Shown here: piece after piece, positions 8,451 through 16,977 of the stretch
Position numbering within the stretch: position 1 is the stretch's first letter
How the letters are laid out: every line of letters begins with the position of its first letter
Assembly: GCF_000298215.1 (NCBI RefSeq)
Contig: NZ_BAHD01000017.1
Location: forward strand, 37,403 to 101,402
Origin: Kineosphaera limosa NBRC 100340
GTDB taxonomy: Bacteria; Actinomycetota; Actinomycetes; Actinomycetales; Dermatophilaceae
Direction: 5' to 3'
DNA: 64,000 bases
The notes under the pieces: generated by a model
Seen by the model: the letters and a program-made list of their open reading frames with translations, nothing else
Databases searched by the model: none
What the model was told of the DNA's origin: nothing
Program-made: the position numbers and the translations under genes

Positions 8451-9440
8451 ATGAGTGGCACCCTGGATGCGGGCGCACTGACGTCGGCGCTGCTGCCCAC
8501 GGCCGCGCTCATCGCGCTCGGCTGGGCGCTGCGCCGCAAGTGGCGCTTCACCGACGAGTTCTGGCGCAACCTCGAGCGGCTGGCCTATTTCATTCTGCTG
8601 CCGGCGCTCTTCGTGTCGGGGCTGTCGCGGGCCGACTTCGAGGGGCTGGGCGTCGGGTCGATGGCCCTGGTGCTGGCGATCTCGTCGGCCCTGGCCGCCC
8701 TCGTCACCTGGCTGGTCCGGCGGCTCATCACGCCCGACGGTCCGGCGTTCACGTCGGTCTTTCAGGGCGGCGTGCGGTTCAACAACTACATCGGCCTCGT
8801 CGTGGCGACGGCCGTCTTCGGTGCCGACGGGCTGGCCCTGGCGGCGCTGTGCAACGCCGTGCTGGTGCCTCTGGTCAACGTCACCTCGACGCTGGCGTTG
8901 GCCCGCTACGGGCAGGGGCACACACACTGGCTGGCCATTGCGCGCCAGATCGTCACCAACCCCCTCGTGGTCGCGTGCGTGCTGGGCATGGGGCTGCAGG
9001 TGCTCGGGCGGTCCGCCGTCGGAGCGGCGGCGCTGCAGGCGCCCGGCATCGGCGAAGTGCTCGTGGGAGTCGGTGAGCTCGTCCGCATCCTGGGGACCGC
9101 CGCCCTGCCCATCGGCCTGCTGTGCGTCGGCGCTGGGCTGCGCCGCCCGCAGGCCCTGCTCGGCCCGAACGGGATGGGGGTGCTCATCGCCTGGTCGATG
9201 GCGTTGCGGTTCGTCGTCGTGCCGGCGATGACCGCGGGGATCGCGTTGGCGCTCGGGCTCAGCGGCCCGGCCGCCGTGGTGGCGGTGCTGTTCCAGTCGC
9301 TGCCGACGGCCTCCAGCGCGTACATGCTGGCGCGTCGCCTCGGCGGCGACGCGCCCCTGATGGCGGCGATCATCGCCGTGCAGACCGTGGCGGGTCTGGT
9401 GACCGTGCCCGTGTGGCTGCTCGTGGGGCAGGCGCTCTAG
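8451..9440 (+). CDS. AEC-family transporter
   Basis: A 329-residue membrane protein with about ten hydrophobic segments. It matches the auxin efflux carrier / malonate transporter fold: an N-terminal LPTAALIALGWALRR helix, the GGVRFNNYIGLV motif around residue 105 and the late QSLPTASSAYMLARRLGGD motif, which is diagnostic of the family. The substrate is probably an organic acid but cannot be decided. ATG 8451 is the first start and gives the usual family length. Confidence 0.88.
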   Translation: MSGTLDAGALTSALLPTAALIALGWALRRKWRFTDEFWRNLERLAYFILLPALFVSGLSRADFEGLGVGSMALVLAISSALAALVTWLVRRLITPDGPAFTSVFQGGVRFNNYIGLVVATAVFGADGLALAALCNAVLVPLVNVTSTLALARYGQGHTHWLAIARQIVTNPLVVACVLGMGLQVLGRSAVGAAALQAPGIGEVLVGVGELVRILGTAALPIGLLCVGAGLRRPQALLGPNGMGVLIAWSMALRFVVVPAMTAGIALALGLSGPAAVVAVLFQSLPTASSAYMLARRLGGDAPLMAAIIAVQTVAGLVTVPVWLLVGQAL

Positions 9441-9524
9441 CGCCCCGGCCGGGGCTCATGCTCGCGCTCCTTTCCGCACCCCGTCCTTACTCGTCGGGCT
9501 CGTTTCCGTAGCCCGTGCGGGGCG

Positions 9525-10310
9525 TCAGTCGGCGTGGCGGGCCAGCGCCTCCCGGACGGCCGGATCGGGCGGGTCGTCGGCCAGCTGCGCGGGGTGCCGT
9601 CGGACGAAGACATCCCAGACGGCCTTGACGTTGGCGGGGTACTCGCGCAGTTCGCCGCCCCGCCAGGTCGATTCGAAGACCCGCATCGTCTCGTCCCCGA
9701 CGCCGACGGCGGCCAGCCCGAGGTGCCGGCAGATCGCCAGCGCGCGCGGCAGGTGGTAGGCCTGGCTGACCACGAGCATCGACTCGACCCCGTAGACGTG
9801 CTGCGCCCGGTAACAGGAGGCGTAGGTGTCGTGCCCCTCACCGTCGGTCACCAGGTCGGCGGCCGGGACGCCGCGGGCCAGCAGCCACTCGCGCATGACC
9901 GCCGGCTCGTCGTAGGTAGCGCCGCGTCGGGACCCGGAGAGCAGCAGCACCCGGGTGACGCCCCGCGTGTAGAGGTCGTGGGCGACGTCGAGTCGGGCCG
10001 CGAGAAACGGCGAGGGGCCGCCCCGCCCGTCGAGGCCGGCGCCCAACACGAGGGCCACGGGCAGGTGCGGCACCGCCTCGGCCTGGCTCGCGGGGTACAG
10101 GTGACCGGTCGCACTGCGGTGGGTCCACACCGCCGGGACGCCGAGCCCGACGAGCCCCGCGACCAGGGCCCCGGCGAGCAGAGCTCCCAGTCGGCGGCTG
10201 GTGGAGGCGGAGACGTGCACGACCGGGTCGGCCGCTCCCAGGCCGCTGCCACCCGCCGGCCGCCCGGACCACTTCGATCCGTGCGGCCTGCCCGGCCCGA
10301 CCCCGCTCAT
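9525..10310 (-). CDS. YdcF/SanA-family membrane protein (DUF218)
   Basis: A 261-residue protein with one transmembrane segment (ALLAGALVAGLVGLGVPAVW, about residues 43-62) and an extracytoplasmic DUF218 domain. Visible motifs are VALVLGAGL, LARGV followed by DGEGHDTYASCYRA, and LVVSQAYHLPRALAICRHLG, matching SanA/YdcF proteins that affect envelope permeability. The first 35 residues are low-complexity and the true start may be internal. It lies directly downstream of the uridylyltransferase gene on the same strand (10-base gap), so the two may be co-transcribed. Confidence 0.8.
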   Translation of the reverse strand: MSGVGPGRPHGSKWSGRPAGGSGLGAADPVVHVSASTSRRLGALLAGALVAGLVGLGVPAVWTHRSATGHLYPASQAEAVPHLPVALVLGAGLDGRGGPSPFLAARLDVAHDLYTRGVTRVLLLSGSRRGATYDEPAVMREWLLARGVPAADLVTDGEGHDTYASCYRAQHVYGVESMLVVSQAYHLPRALAICRHLGLAAVGVGDETMRVFESTWRGGELREYPANVKAVWDVFVRRHPAQLADDPPDPAVREALARHAD

Positions 10311-10320
10311 CCCCGACCGA

Positions 10321-11697
10321 TCAGCTCTGCCCGAGCGTGGCGCCGTCCTGCACCGTGCCGCCCTCGGCGCTCAGGCTCGCGGCCCCAGTGACCACGACGT
10401 CGGCCCCGAACGTCCAGTCGCCGTCCACGCTCAGGCTCCGGGCGGCCCGCAGCGACGGGGGACCGGCGGGGAAGCGATCTTCGAAGTCGCCGATCTTCTT
10501 GTACGCCGTGGACAGCTCGATGGTGGGGGCGCTCTCGACCGCCAGGGTCAGTTGGCCGTCGTCGCCGACGTCGTAGGCGTCGGAGCGCAGCAGCAGCAGT
10601 TCGCTCGTCGTCTTGACCGGCAGGAACCGCCGCCGGGGCACGCAGATGGCCTGCGCGCCCTCGAACACCTCGATGGCGGCGCCCATCGCCGACTCGATCT
10701 GGATGACCTGCGGGCTCTGCGAGTCCTTGGGGTCGACGGTCTTGGTGTTGCGGATGAGGGGCAGGCCGAGCACGCCGCCACGCTCTTTGAGGACCGCCAG
10801 CACTGCCGGCAGGTCGAACCACAGGTTGTTGGTGTGGAAGAAGGGGTGTCGGTGCTCGTCGGTGAAGTAGTCCATCTCCTCATCCGCGGTCTGCGCGGTG
10901 TCGCGCAGAATGAGCTGGCCGTCGCTCTTGCGGAGCGCGAGGTGGCCGCCCTTGCGGTCCATCGCGGTGCGCCGGCAGACCTCCGCGGCATAGGGCGCCC
11001 CCGACTGGGCGAACCAGCCGGCGAGCACGGCATCGGGGGCCGCGCCCAGGTTGTCGGTGTTGCTGACGCAGGCGTACCGGAAGCCCTCGTCGACGAGCTG
11101 CTGCAGCACGCCCGTGGACAGCAGCGAGGGGTAGAGGTCGCCGTGCCCGGGCGGGCACCACTCCAGCCGCGGATCGGCGGGCCATGTTGCGGGGGTCAGG
11201 TCATCGGCGAGCAGCTTGGGCTCCTGGCTTTGCAGAAAGTCCAGCGGCAGGTCGCCGACGGGCAGGTCCGGGTGCTTGGCCAGGGCCGCCAGGGTGTCGT
11301 CGCGGGTGTTGAAGCTGTTCATGAACAACAGCGGCAGCCGCGCGCCGTACCGCTCGCGGGTCGCACGCACCTGATCGACGAGCAGATCGAGGAAGTTCTT
11401 GCCGTCGCGCACCGGCAGCAGCGACTTCGCTTTCGACATGCCCATGCTGGTGCCGAGGCCGCCGTTGAGCTTGATGATGACCGTCTTGCCGATCGCCTCG
11501 CGGGCCTGTTGTTCGCTGATCTCGACGTCGGCGAGCATCGGCGGGTCGAGCAACGGCTCGATGGAATCCTCCGGGATGAGGCCCGTCTCGCCCCCCGCCA
11601 ACTGCTCGTAATAGTGCTCGAAGACCCCGATCGCCGCCTCGTTGACCCCGGCGTCGACCATCTTCGCGCGTGCCTGCTGCAGACCCTCAGCGCTCAT
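10321..11697 (-). CDS. UTP-glucose-1-phosphate uridylyltransferase, UGP type
   Basis: A 458-residue enzyme making UDP-glucose from UTP and glucose-1-phosphate. The nucleotide-binding motif LNGGLGTSMGMSKAKS lies at residues 77-92, followed by LLFMNSFNTRDDT, WCPPGHGDLYPSL, the NTDNLG metal/sugar site and KTVDPKD. A left-handed beta-helix-like C terminus follows. This is the eukaryote-like UDPGP class, not the short bacterial GalU class; such enzymes occur in several actinobacteria. ATG 11697 was chosen because homology begins there (MSAEGLQQAR); the frame continues further upstream only by chance. Confidence 0.92.
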   Translation of the reverse strand: MSAEGLQQARAKMVDAGVNEAAIGVFEHYYEQLAGGETGLIPEDSIEPLLDPPMLADVEISEQQAREAIGKTVIIKLNGGLGTSMGMSKAKSLLPVRDGKNFLDLLVDQVRATRERYGARLPLLFMNSFNTRDDTLAALAKHPDLPVGDLPLDFLQSQEPKLLADDLTPATWPADPRLEWCPPGHGDLYPSLLSTGVLQQLVDEGFRYACVSNTDNLGAAPDAVLAGWFAQSGAPYAAEVCRRTAMDRKGGHLALRKSDGQLILRDTAQTADEEMDYFTDEHRHPFFHTNNLWFDLPAVLAVLKERGGVLGLPLIRNTKTVDPKDSQSPQVIQIESAMGAAIEVFEGAQAICVPRRRFLPVKTTSELLLLRSDAYDVGDDGQLTLAVESAPTIELSTAYKKIGDFEDRFPAGPPSLRAARSLSVDGDWTFGADVVVTGAASLSAEGGTVQDGATLGQS

Positions 11698-11756
11698 GTC
11701 CTCGATCGTAGGACAGGCCCCCGACAACCTCCGAGGCCCCGACGAAGCGCCCCGGA

Positions 11757-13046
11757 TCAGCCACGCTTCACGACGTAAGGGGGCCCTGGGAAAGTCAGGG
11801 TGCCACCCTCGAAGACGCCCCGCCAGCTGCCGTCGGGCAGCTGCTCGGTGTCGGAAACCGGGTACCCCCACGGCCCGTCGGCGCCCCCTTCCTTCATCCA
11901 CTCCAGGTAGATGAACCCCGCGACCCCGACGGGCCGGGTGCGTGGGCCCCACGTGACGCACCCGTTCCGAAAGGCCTGCGCCCATCCCTTGTCGGGCCGC
12001 TGAGTCCGCGGTCCGGAGGGGTGCCCGAGGATGCCTTGGCCATAGCCGAGCCGCTTCCACACGATGAACGACTCGCCCCAGATGGCCTGTGGCGTGGTGC
12101 GCGGACCTTTGACGATCGAGCCGCCGCGGAACCGCTGGGTCCACTCCGGGTCACTGCCGGAGTCGGCCATCGGGTAGCCGAGCGGCCCCGCAGGTCCGCC
12201 CGCGGCGAGATAGGCGGTCAGCGCTGCGGCGTTCAGTGCCTGTGCGTCCGTCGCCTGCGTCCAATAGATGGCGCCCCCCTGGTACCGCACGACTTGGCCC
12301 CGGCCGTCACCGACGGCCTTCTGCGGCCCCAGCGACGATTTCAGATAGGAGCGCTCCGCACCCAACGCCTGGAACTTGCGCAGCAGCGGCCCGCAACCCT
12401 GCAGGCACGGGGCGTTGTGTTGACTCGTCCGGTCGTCGCGCAGAGAGGTGCGGGTGCAGTTCTCGAAGGCGTACGGCGGGATGCAGCTGGCGATGCGGCA
12501 CACCACGCCTCCGCTGCACCGAACGTGGGTGTTGCACTGGCCGTAGCGAAAGGCGTTGCAGCAGTGTCGCCGCTGGTCGCAGCTGGACGAGGGTCCCCGG
12601 CCACACTTGCAGCTCCAGCAGCTGCTGTTGCACAGGTGCCCGCGGCCGCAGCCGCACTTCGTGCATCGGGCGTTGCAGTCGATGATGTACCGGTATCCGC
12701 CGCAGCACCATGAGGAGTCCGCCGCCTTCCACCAGCCGGCCGCGAAGCTGCCCGGCGGGCAGGTGTTAGAACCCTTGTTGACCGTGCAGCAGAAGACCGT
12801 CCAGCCGTTGGCTGCCTTGGTCGCCGGTCCGCACACCGTCGCGTAGGCGCTTTGCGGACGCAGTACGTACGCCTTCGGGTCGACTGTCAAGGCCGTGCCG
12901 GCCAGCGCCGCCCCCAGAACGACGCTGCGGCGCGTGGGACCGCCAGGCTCTGCCGGGTCACCGTAAAGACGTCGGGCGAGCGTCTCGACGAACCCAGCCA
13001 GGCCGCGGGGTCGGGTGCGCAACTGGGTGAGCGTGGGGTGGTCCAT
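11757..13046 (-). CDS. Tat-exported MauA-like Cys-rich protein with LGFP repeats
   Basis: A 429-residue protein in three parts. Residues 1-65 carry a twin-arginine signal (TRRSVVLGAALAG, about 38-50). Residues 72-218 contain 24 cysteines, and the segment from NTCPPGSFAAGWW through RYIIDCNARC resembles the small subunit of methylamine dehydrogenase (MauA), whose six disulfides and tryptophan tryptophylquinone cofactor need MauD/MauE. Trp82, 105, 106, 113 and 144 are candidate cofactor residues. Residues from about 230 to the end contain LGFP-like wall-binding repeats (for example GPLGYPMADSGSD and DGPWGYPVSDTEQ). It is the last gene of a six-gene operon. No heavy-chain (MauB) gene is present, so methylamine dehydrogenase activity is doubtful. 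Confidence 0.8.
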   Translation of the reverse strand: MDHPTLTQLRTRPRGLAGFVETLARRLYGDPAEPGGPTRRSVVLGAALAGTALTVDPKAYVLRPQSAYATVCGPATKAANGWTVFCCTVNKGSNTCPPGSFAAGWWKAADSSWCCGGYRYIIDCNARCTKCGCGRGHLCNSSCWSCKCGRGPSSSCDQRRHCCNAFRYGQCNTHVRCSGGVVCRIASCIPPYAFENCTRTSLRDDRTSQHNAPCLQGCGPLLRKFQALGAERSYLKSSLGPQKAVGDGRGQVVRYQGGAIYWTQATDAQALNAAALTAYLAAGGPAGPLGYPMADSGSDPEWTQRFRGGSIVKGPRTTPQAIWGESFIVWKRLGYGQGILGHPSGPRTQRPDKGWAQAFRNGCVTWGPRTRPVGVAGFIYLEWMKEGGADGPWGYPVSDTEQLPDGSWRGVFEGGTLTFPGPPYVVKRG

Positions 13047-13049
13047 GGG

Positions 13050-13601
13050 CTACCTCGACATCAGCGCGTAGGGGGTGATCCGTACTCGGGCGGTCATGGA
13101 GGCCGCCAAGGGAACCGTGGCCATCCGTCGGCGGTGCGCGCCGATCACCACGAACAGGCAAAAGCCCCGGCCACCACTGGAAAAGAAGTGCTGCGCGGCG
13201 CTGACTCGTGCCTGCGGACGTTGGAGGTTGTTCTGGCTGAACTGGCTGGGCGCCAGCCGGGGTATCCCGTTCGCTGCGAACAGCCCCGTGTCGGCGACCT
13301 CCGGCCCGTAGTCCACGAGCGCGAAGAAGACGTCCGCGCTGCCGAGGAGTTGCACGGCACCGGACCCGAAGTCACCCCGGTCGTCGGGCAGGGCGGCGGT
13401 GCTCGCATGCAGCACCGGTCGCAGGATCTCCCCCGTGCTGCCCAGGAGGCTGTTCCCCTCCACGGATGCGACCCGCAGGCCGTCCGGTTCGAGTCGGCGA
13501 ATGTCGACCGACCAGCCCCGCGGGCGTGGGGATGCGAGGCCGAAGCGGGAGACGACCGGTGCGGCGGCCGTCGCCATCGCGGGCAGGGTCGCGGCGCTCA
13601 T
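13050..13601 (-). CDS. Unknown protein of the MauA-like operon
   Basis: A 183-residue protein I do not recognise. It has no transmembrane helix or clear signal. Notable segments are RRLEPDGLRVASVEGNSLLG, a VQLLGSADVFFALVDYGPEV core and a late HFFSSGGRGFCLFVVIGAHRR. It starts at ATG 13601 after AAGGAG and ends three bases before the start of the MauA-like gene, so the two are almost certainly translated from one message. A role as a partner subunit or maturation factor of the MauA-like protein is inference from position only. Confidence 0.6.
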   Translation of the reverse strand: MSAATLPAMATAAAPVVSRFGLASPRPRGWSVDIRRLEPDGLRVASVEGNSLLGSTGEILRPVLHASTAALPDDRGDFGSGAVQLLGSADVFFALVDYGPEVADTGLFAANGIPRLAPSQFSQNNLQRPQARVSAAQHFFSSGGRGFCLFVVIGAHRRRMATVPLAASMTARVRITPYALMSR

Positions 13602-13643
13602 GCTGATTCTCCTTCAGGCGTGCTGTCGTCGGGTTGGAGCGGC

Positions 13644-14246
13644 CTAGATGAGGGCGACGGCCCCGGCCATCAGGACCAAGGCGGCCAGCGCGAGAGAAAC
13701 CTGGGCAAGCACGTCAGCTGGGCGGGCCCACCGCTGCAAGCCTCGAAAGAGGGCGCGTAGCTGCCCGGGCGCCTCCACCCTCGCGACGAGGAACACGGGT
13801 AGCGCGCGCACCAACCCGAACGTGGCGCCGATCACCGCGCCCGCTGAGGGTTGCCCGGTCAGCATCGCCGCGACAACGACCGCGTACGTCGTGGCGCTGG
13901 GCACGATCGTGGCGACGCCGAAGCCCAGTTGGACGCCGAATCCCACGCCGTACACCCAGCCGCGGTACCGCGTGAGCCATTGCTCGTCGACCTGGCGCCG
14001 CCACGAGGGCAAGGCTCGGCCCAGCAGTCCCAGATCTGCGAGGAGCCCGACGATCAGCAACGCGGCGAACAGCCCGAGGACTGGCACCGAACCTCGCCAA
14101 GTGGTGGGCACGAGCGCTCCGACGCCGGCGCCGAGGGTGCCCAGTGCGACGCCGCCGGCCACCGAGCCGAGGACGTAGGCGCCGGTCGTCACGGGCCAGC
14201 GGGAGGCTCGAGCCCGCTCACCTAGCGGGCAGATGCTCGAGAGCAT
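13644..14246 (-). CDS. Polytopic membrane protein of the MauA-like operon
   Basis: A 200-residue membrane protein with about five or six hydrophobic segments (AYVLGSVAGGVALGTLGAG, LGLFAALLIVGLLADLGLLG, TTYAVVVAAMLTG, VSLALAALVLMAGAVAL). It starts MLSSICPLGERAR at ATG 14246, with GAGG upstream. By position it is the counterpart of the MauF/CcdA-like electron carrier of classical mau clusters, but I see only one cysteine near the N terminus and not the paired cysteines of CcdA/DsbD. The assignment therefore rests on context. It lies nine bases downstream of the 35-residue gene. Confidence 0.6.
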   Translation of the reverse strand: MLSSICPLGERARASRWPVTTGAYVLGSVAGGVALGTLGAGVGALVPTTWRGSVPVLGLFAALLIVGLLADLGLLGRALPSWRRQVDEQWLTRYRGWVYGVGFGVQLGFGVATIVPSATTYAVVVAAMLTGQPSAGAVIGATFGLVRALPVFLVARVEAPGQLRALFRGLQRWARPADVLAQVSLALAALVLMAGAVALI

Positions 14247-14255
14247 CGACTCGCC

Positions 14256-14363
14256 TCAAGGGGACCAGGTGGCGCGGATCGCCGCGACGACCGCGATGGG
14301 CACGCCGATCAGCATCCCGAACACGAGACTGACCTGCGCCGGGCTCGACGTGATTTCACTCAT
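14256..14363 (-). CDS. 35-residue single-pass membrane peptide
   Basis: A very short gene, easily missed. ATG 14363 overlaps the stop of the MauD-like gene as ATGA, and the frame ends at TGA 14256-14258. The peptide starts MSEITSSPAQVSLVFG and is mostly one hydrophobic helix (VSLVFGMLIGVPIAVVAAI), ending in RATWSP. Translational coupling with the upstream gene and the short gap to the next support it as real. It may be a small subunit of the neighbouring membrane protein; no known family is recognised. Confidence 0.6.
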   Translation of the reverse strand: MSEITSSPAQVSLVFGMLIGVPIAVVAAIRATWSP

Positions 14364-15187
14364 CAGTCGTCGACTCCGGCGGGCTTCGAGCTGCGGCTCG
14401 AGGACTGGTCACCGGGGGCATCGGGCGCCTCATAGAGGCTGGGGTGCCCGGGGTGGATTCCCGCCGCGAGCAGCTCGCGGTCCATCCGGGGCAGGTCATC
14501 GCGACTGCCGCGGCCCAGGACGGGGTCGTGCGCGCGCGCCTCGGCGATCTCTGCGACCCCCTGGCCCATGAGGCTGCGCACCTGCTCCCACCGGGTGGAT
14601 GACCCTTCGCCGGTCACGACGCCGCCCTCCACGTGCACGAAGTAGGGGGAGCCGGGGATGTCGTAGTCGCTCCAGGTGGCGTCCGACTGCACGACCGTCA
14701 GCCCGGGCGTCGCGAGTCGGCGCAGGGCACCCGGGCTTTCACTCTCCGGGCCCTGCACGACGACGACCAGGCGCGCGCCCGCGGGAATGTCAAGGAGGTC
14801 CGGCGCGGCGAAGGCGGCCCAGAACTCGTGGCACACGCTGCATCCGCTGGACAAGAACGCCAGGAGCGTCGACGCGCCTGACGAACCCATGGGGACCACG
14901 ACTTCCCGGCCGTTCAGGTCGGTGCCGACGACATCGGCTGCCGAGCGCCGGGCACCGGCTGGGCGCGCCGCCACAACTCCGTCACCCAGCTGTAGCGGCA
15001 GCGGGCCGGGTTGCTCGGCTATCGAGTCGTCGGTCCCGGCCGCACGCTCCAGGTCGAGGCCGGCGCCCAGTTCATCGAGCGCTCGCAAGATGAGGGCGTG
15101 GCTGCGCAGGAGGCCGAGCACGAGAATCGACAGCAGGCCCACGGCGAGGCTGAGCGTCACGACCGCGATGAGCAGAGCGGTAAGCAT
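14363..15187 (-). CDS. MauD/TlpA-like membrane-anchored thioredoxin
   Basis: A 274-residue protein with an N-terminal membrane anchor (residues 3-28) and a thioredoxin-like domain carrying the redox motif C116-S-V-C119 after STLLAFLSSG. A later GSPYFVHVEGG corresponds to the cis-Pro loop. In mau operons MauD is a thiol-disulfide protein needed to form the many disulfides of MauA. The same job is likely here given the 24-cysteine product of the last gene. It starts two bases after the stop of the MauE-like gene and overlaps the 35-residue gene. The acidic/Ser-rich C-terminal tail (about 40 residues) has no assignment. Confidence 0.8.
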   Translation of the reverse strand: MLTALLIAVVTLSLAVGLLSILVLGLLRSHALILRALDELGAGLDLERAAGTDDSIAEQPGPLPLQLGDGVVAARPAGARRSAADVVGTDLNGREVVVPMGSSGASTLLAFLSSGCSVCHEFWAAFAAPDLLDIPAGARLVVVVQGPESESPGALRRLATPGLTVVQSDATWSDYDIPGSPYFVHVEGGVVTGEGSSTRWEQVRSLMGQGVAEIAEARAHDPVLGRGSRDDLPRMDRELLAAGIHPGHPSLYEAPDAPGDQSSSRSSKPAGVDD

Positions 15188-15189
15188 GG

Positions 15190-15753
15190 TCAGGTGCTCC
15201 TGTTGGCGTGGGTGTGGATACTGCGGATGGCGGCCGGCGTCGTGGCAGGCAGCGCCGAGAACACCTGCCAGGCGAGGAAAGCGACGAGCGCTGCCCCCAC
15301 CCAGGTGACCGCGATGACGACGGGGTCACGCGCGACGGCGGCCAAGCTCGGTTGGACCGCGACGGCACCGGCGGCGGCCGCCAGCCCCAACGTGACGAGT
15401 AGGTGGCTGCGAGTCGGTGGAGTGTCGGCCTTGCCGAAACACCCGCAGGACTGCATGACGCCACCCTGCCGAAGCGCTATCCACACAAAAGCGCTGAATC
15501 CGACATAGATGCAACACAGGGCGGCCGCAGGCCAGCGTGACGGCGCAATGATTGCGGCCGCGAAAATGCCGAACTGAACCGTCGCGAACAGCCGCACGAG
15601 TGTTCGATTCGCTGGAATGTTGACTGAGTGCAACGCTCTGACCAGTGGCATCGGGTCCATTAATTTGGGTGCAGCGCTGATGGCTAAGAGTATTGCAGCG
15701 GCGATAAAGGGCGCTGCAAGAATGCCGGGCATGCCCTTGAGGATATTGGCCAC
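15190..15753 (-). CDS. MauE/DoxX-like membrane protein
   Basis: A 187-residue protein with four hydrophobic segments and the motif SCGCFG (C103, C105) in a loop, as in the MauE family required for maturation of the methylamine dehydrogenase small subunit. It is first in the operon, and its stop is two bases from the MauD-like start. The first start is GTG 15753; ATG 15732 (MPGILAAPF) is an alternative. The 5' third of the gene is visibly less GC-rich than its neighbours, which may hint at acquisition from another source. Confidence 0.8.
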   Translation of the reverse strand: MANILKGMPGILAAPFIAAAILLAISAAPKLMDPMPLVRALHSVNIPANRTLVRLFATVQFGIFAAAIIAPSRWPAAALCCIYVGFSAFVWIALRQGGVMQSCGCFGKADTPPTRSHLLVTLGLAAAAGAVAVQPSLAAVARDPVVIAVTWVGAALVAFLAWQVFSALPATTPAAIRSIHTHANRST

Positions 15754-15799
15754 AAAGACGCCCTAGGAAGGGCCTGTCTCGCTATTCGACAAGTCACAC

Positions 15800-15824
15800 G
15801 TTCGACCTTCAGAAAATGTCGAAC
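15800..15824. promoter_or_regulatory. Inverted repeat upstream of the MauA-like operon
   Basis: Perfect seven-base arms GTTCGAC and GTCGAAC are separated by 11 bases, 47-71 bases upstream of the first operon start. The position suits an operator for an unidentified regulator. The rest of the 309-base gap up to the ABC transporter start at 16063 shows no gene. Confidence 0.4.
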
Positions 15825-16062
15825 GGCAGAGCCGCCAAGCCGCTCGCGCGGCGAGTCTCTCCGGATCGGCGTCGGCGAGTCGCCGCCCCTGAGGCCCGGC
15901 GCGGCCGGCGTCCGAGACACCCCGTTTTGGGCGCTCGTCCAACCGCTGGCCTGGACGAGTGTCTGGCTCGAGCAAGGATTGGGTCTGCAGGTCGTAAAAT
16001 TTCGCGCCGGCGCGTTCGGGATGGGCCCCCCGTGGATTAGCGTCGCGGGGGTGGCGGGGTCG

Positions 16063-16977
16063 ATGGTGTGCGCACAAGGGCTGCGCAAGGGGTTCGGCGA
16101 CGTCGAGGCGGTCAAGGGGATCGACGTCGACGTTCGTCGCGGTGAGGTGTTCGGATTCCTAGGTCCGAACGGCGCCGGCAAGTCCTCCACCATGCGCATG
16201 ATCGCCACGACCTCCCCGGTCTCCGGCGGCACCCTGCGGGTGCTCGACATGGACCCGGCCACCCACGGGCCGCAGATCCGCGCCCGCCTCGGTGTCTGCC
16301 CGCAGGACGACACCCTCGACACCGAGTTGTCCGTGCGCGAGAACCTCACCGTGTACGGCCGCTACTTCGGGCTCAGCCGGGCCAGAGTGCGGATGCGGGC
16401 CGACGAGCTCCTCGACTTCGTGCGGCTGACCGACCGGGCCACCTCCCGCGTCGACCAACTCTCCGGCGGCATGCGGCGCCGGCTGACCATCGCCCGCTCC
16501 CTCGTCAACGCCCCCGACCTGCTGCTGCTCGACGAGCCGACCACCGGCCTCGACCCCCAGGCCCGGCACACCCTGTGGGACCAGCTCTACCGGCTCAAGC
16601 ACTCCGGGGTCACCCAGATCCTGACCACCCACTACATGGACGAGGCCGAGCAGTTGTGCGACCGGCTCGTCGTCATGGACCACGGCCGCATCGTCGCCGA
16701 GGGCACCCCCGCCGAACTCATCTCCCGCTACTGCACCCGCGAGGTCGCCGAACTGCGCTTCGGCGTCGTCGACCACGAGCCCTACGCCGCCGGGCTGCAG
16801 GGGATCGCCGGCCGCGTCGAGGTGTTGCCCGACCGGGTGCTGCTCTACGCCGACGACGGCGAGGCCGCGCTCGCCGCCGCGCATCATCGCGGCCTGACCC
16901 CCACCTCCGGACTGGTGCGCCGGGCCAGCCTCGAAGACGTCTTTCTACACCTCACCGGCCGGACGCTGGTCGACTGA
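16063..16977 (+). CDS. ABC exporter ATP-binding protein (NodI/DrrA-like)
   Basis: A 304-residue ATPase with Walker A GPNGAGKSS (about residues 34-42), signature LSGGMRRR, Walker B LLLLDEPTTGLDPQ and a switch histidine in LTTHYMDEAEQ. The C-terminal 80 residues form the regulatory extension typical of the DrrA/NodI group. Together with the two following permeases it should form a drug or lipid-like exporter. I placed the start at ATG 16063 (MVCAQGLRKGFGD), where family homology begins. The permease start follows its stop directly (TGA-ATG), giving tight coupling. Confidence 0.9.
   Translation: MVCAQGLRKGFGDVEAVKGIDVDVRRGEVFGFLGPNGAGKSSTMRMIATTSPVSGGTLRVLDMDPATHGPQIRARLGVCPQDDTLDTELSVRENLTVYGRYFGLSRARVRMRADELLDFVRLTDRATSRVDQLSGGMRRRLTIARSLVNAPDLLLLDEPTTGLDPQARHTLWDQLYRLKHSGVTQILTTHYMDEAEQLCDRLVVMDHGRIVAEGTPAELISRYCTREVAELRFGVVDHEPYAAGLQGIAGRVEVLPDRVLLYADDGEAALAAAHHRGLTPTSGLVRRASLEDVFLHLTGRTLVD

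Noticed and set aside
6068..8569. A minus-strand frame of 833 codons
   Set aside because: It runs antisense to the PspC and AbrB-family genes and is Arg/Gln/His-rich without domains, as expected for shadows in high-GC DNA.
11698..12144. Upstream extension of the uridylyltransferase frame
   Set aside because: It overlaps the MauA-like gene, and family homology starts only at 11697.
11757..13046. Functional methylamine dehydrogenase
   Set aside because: The heavy chain and electron acceptor genes are missing and the small-chain-like domain is fused to wall-binding repeats, so I did not call the enzyme.
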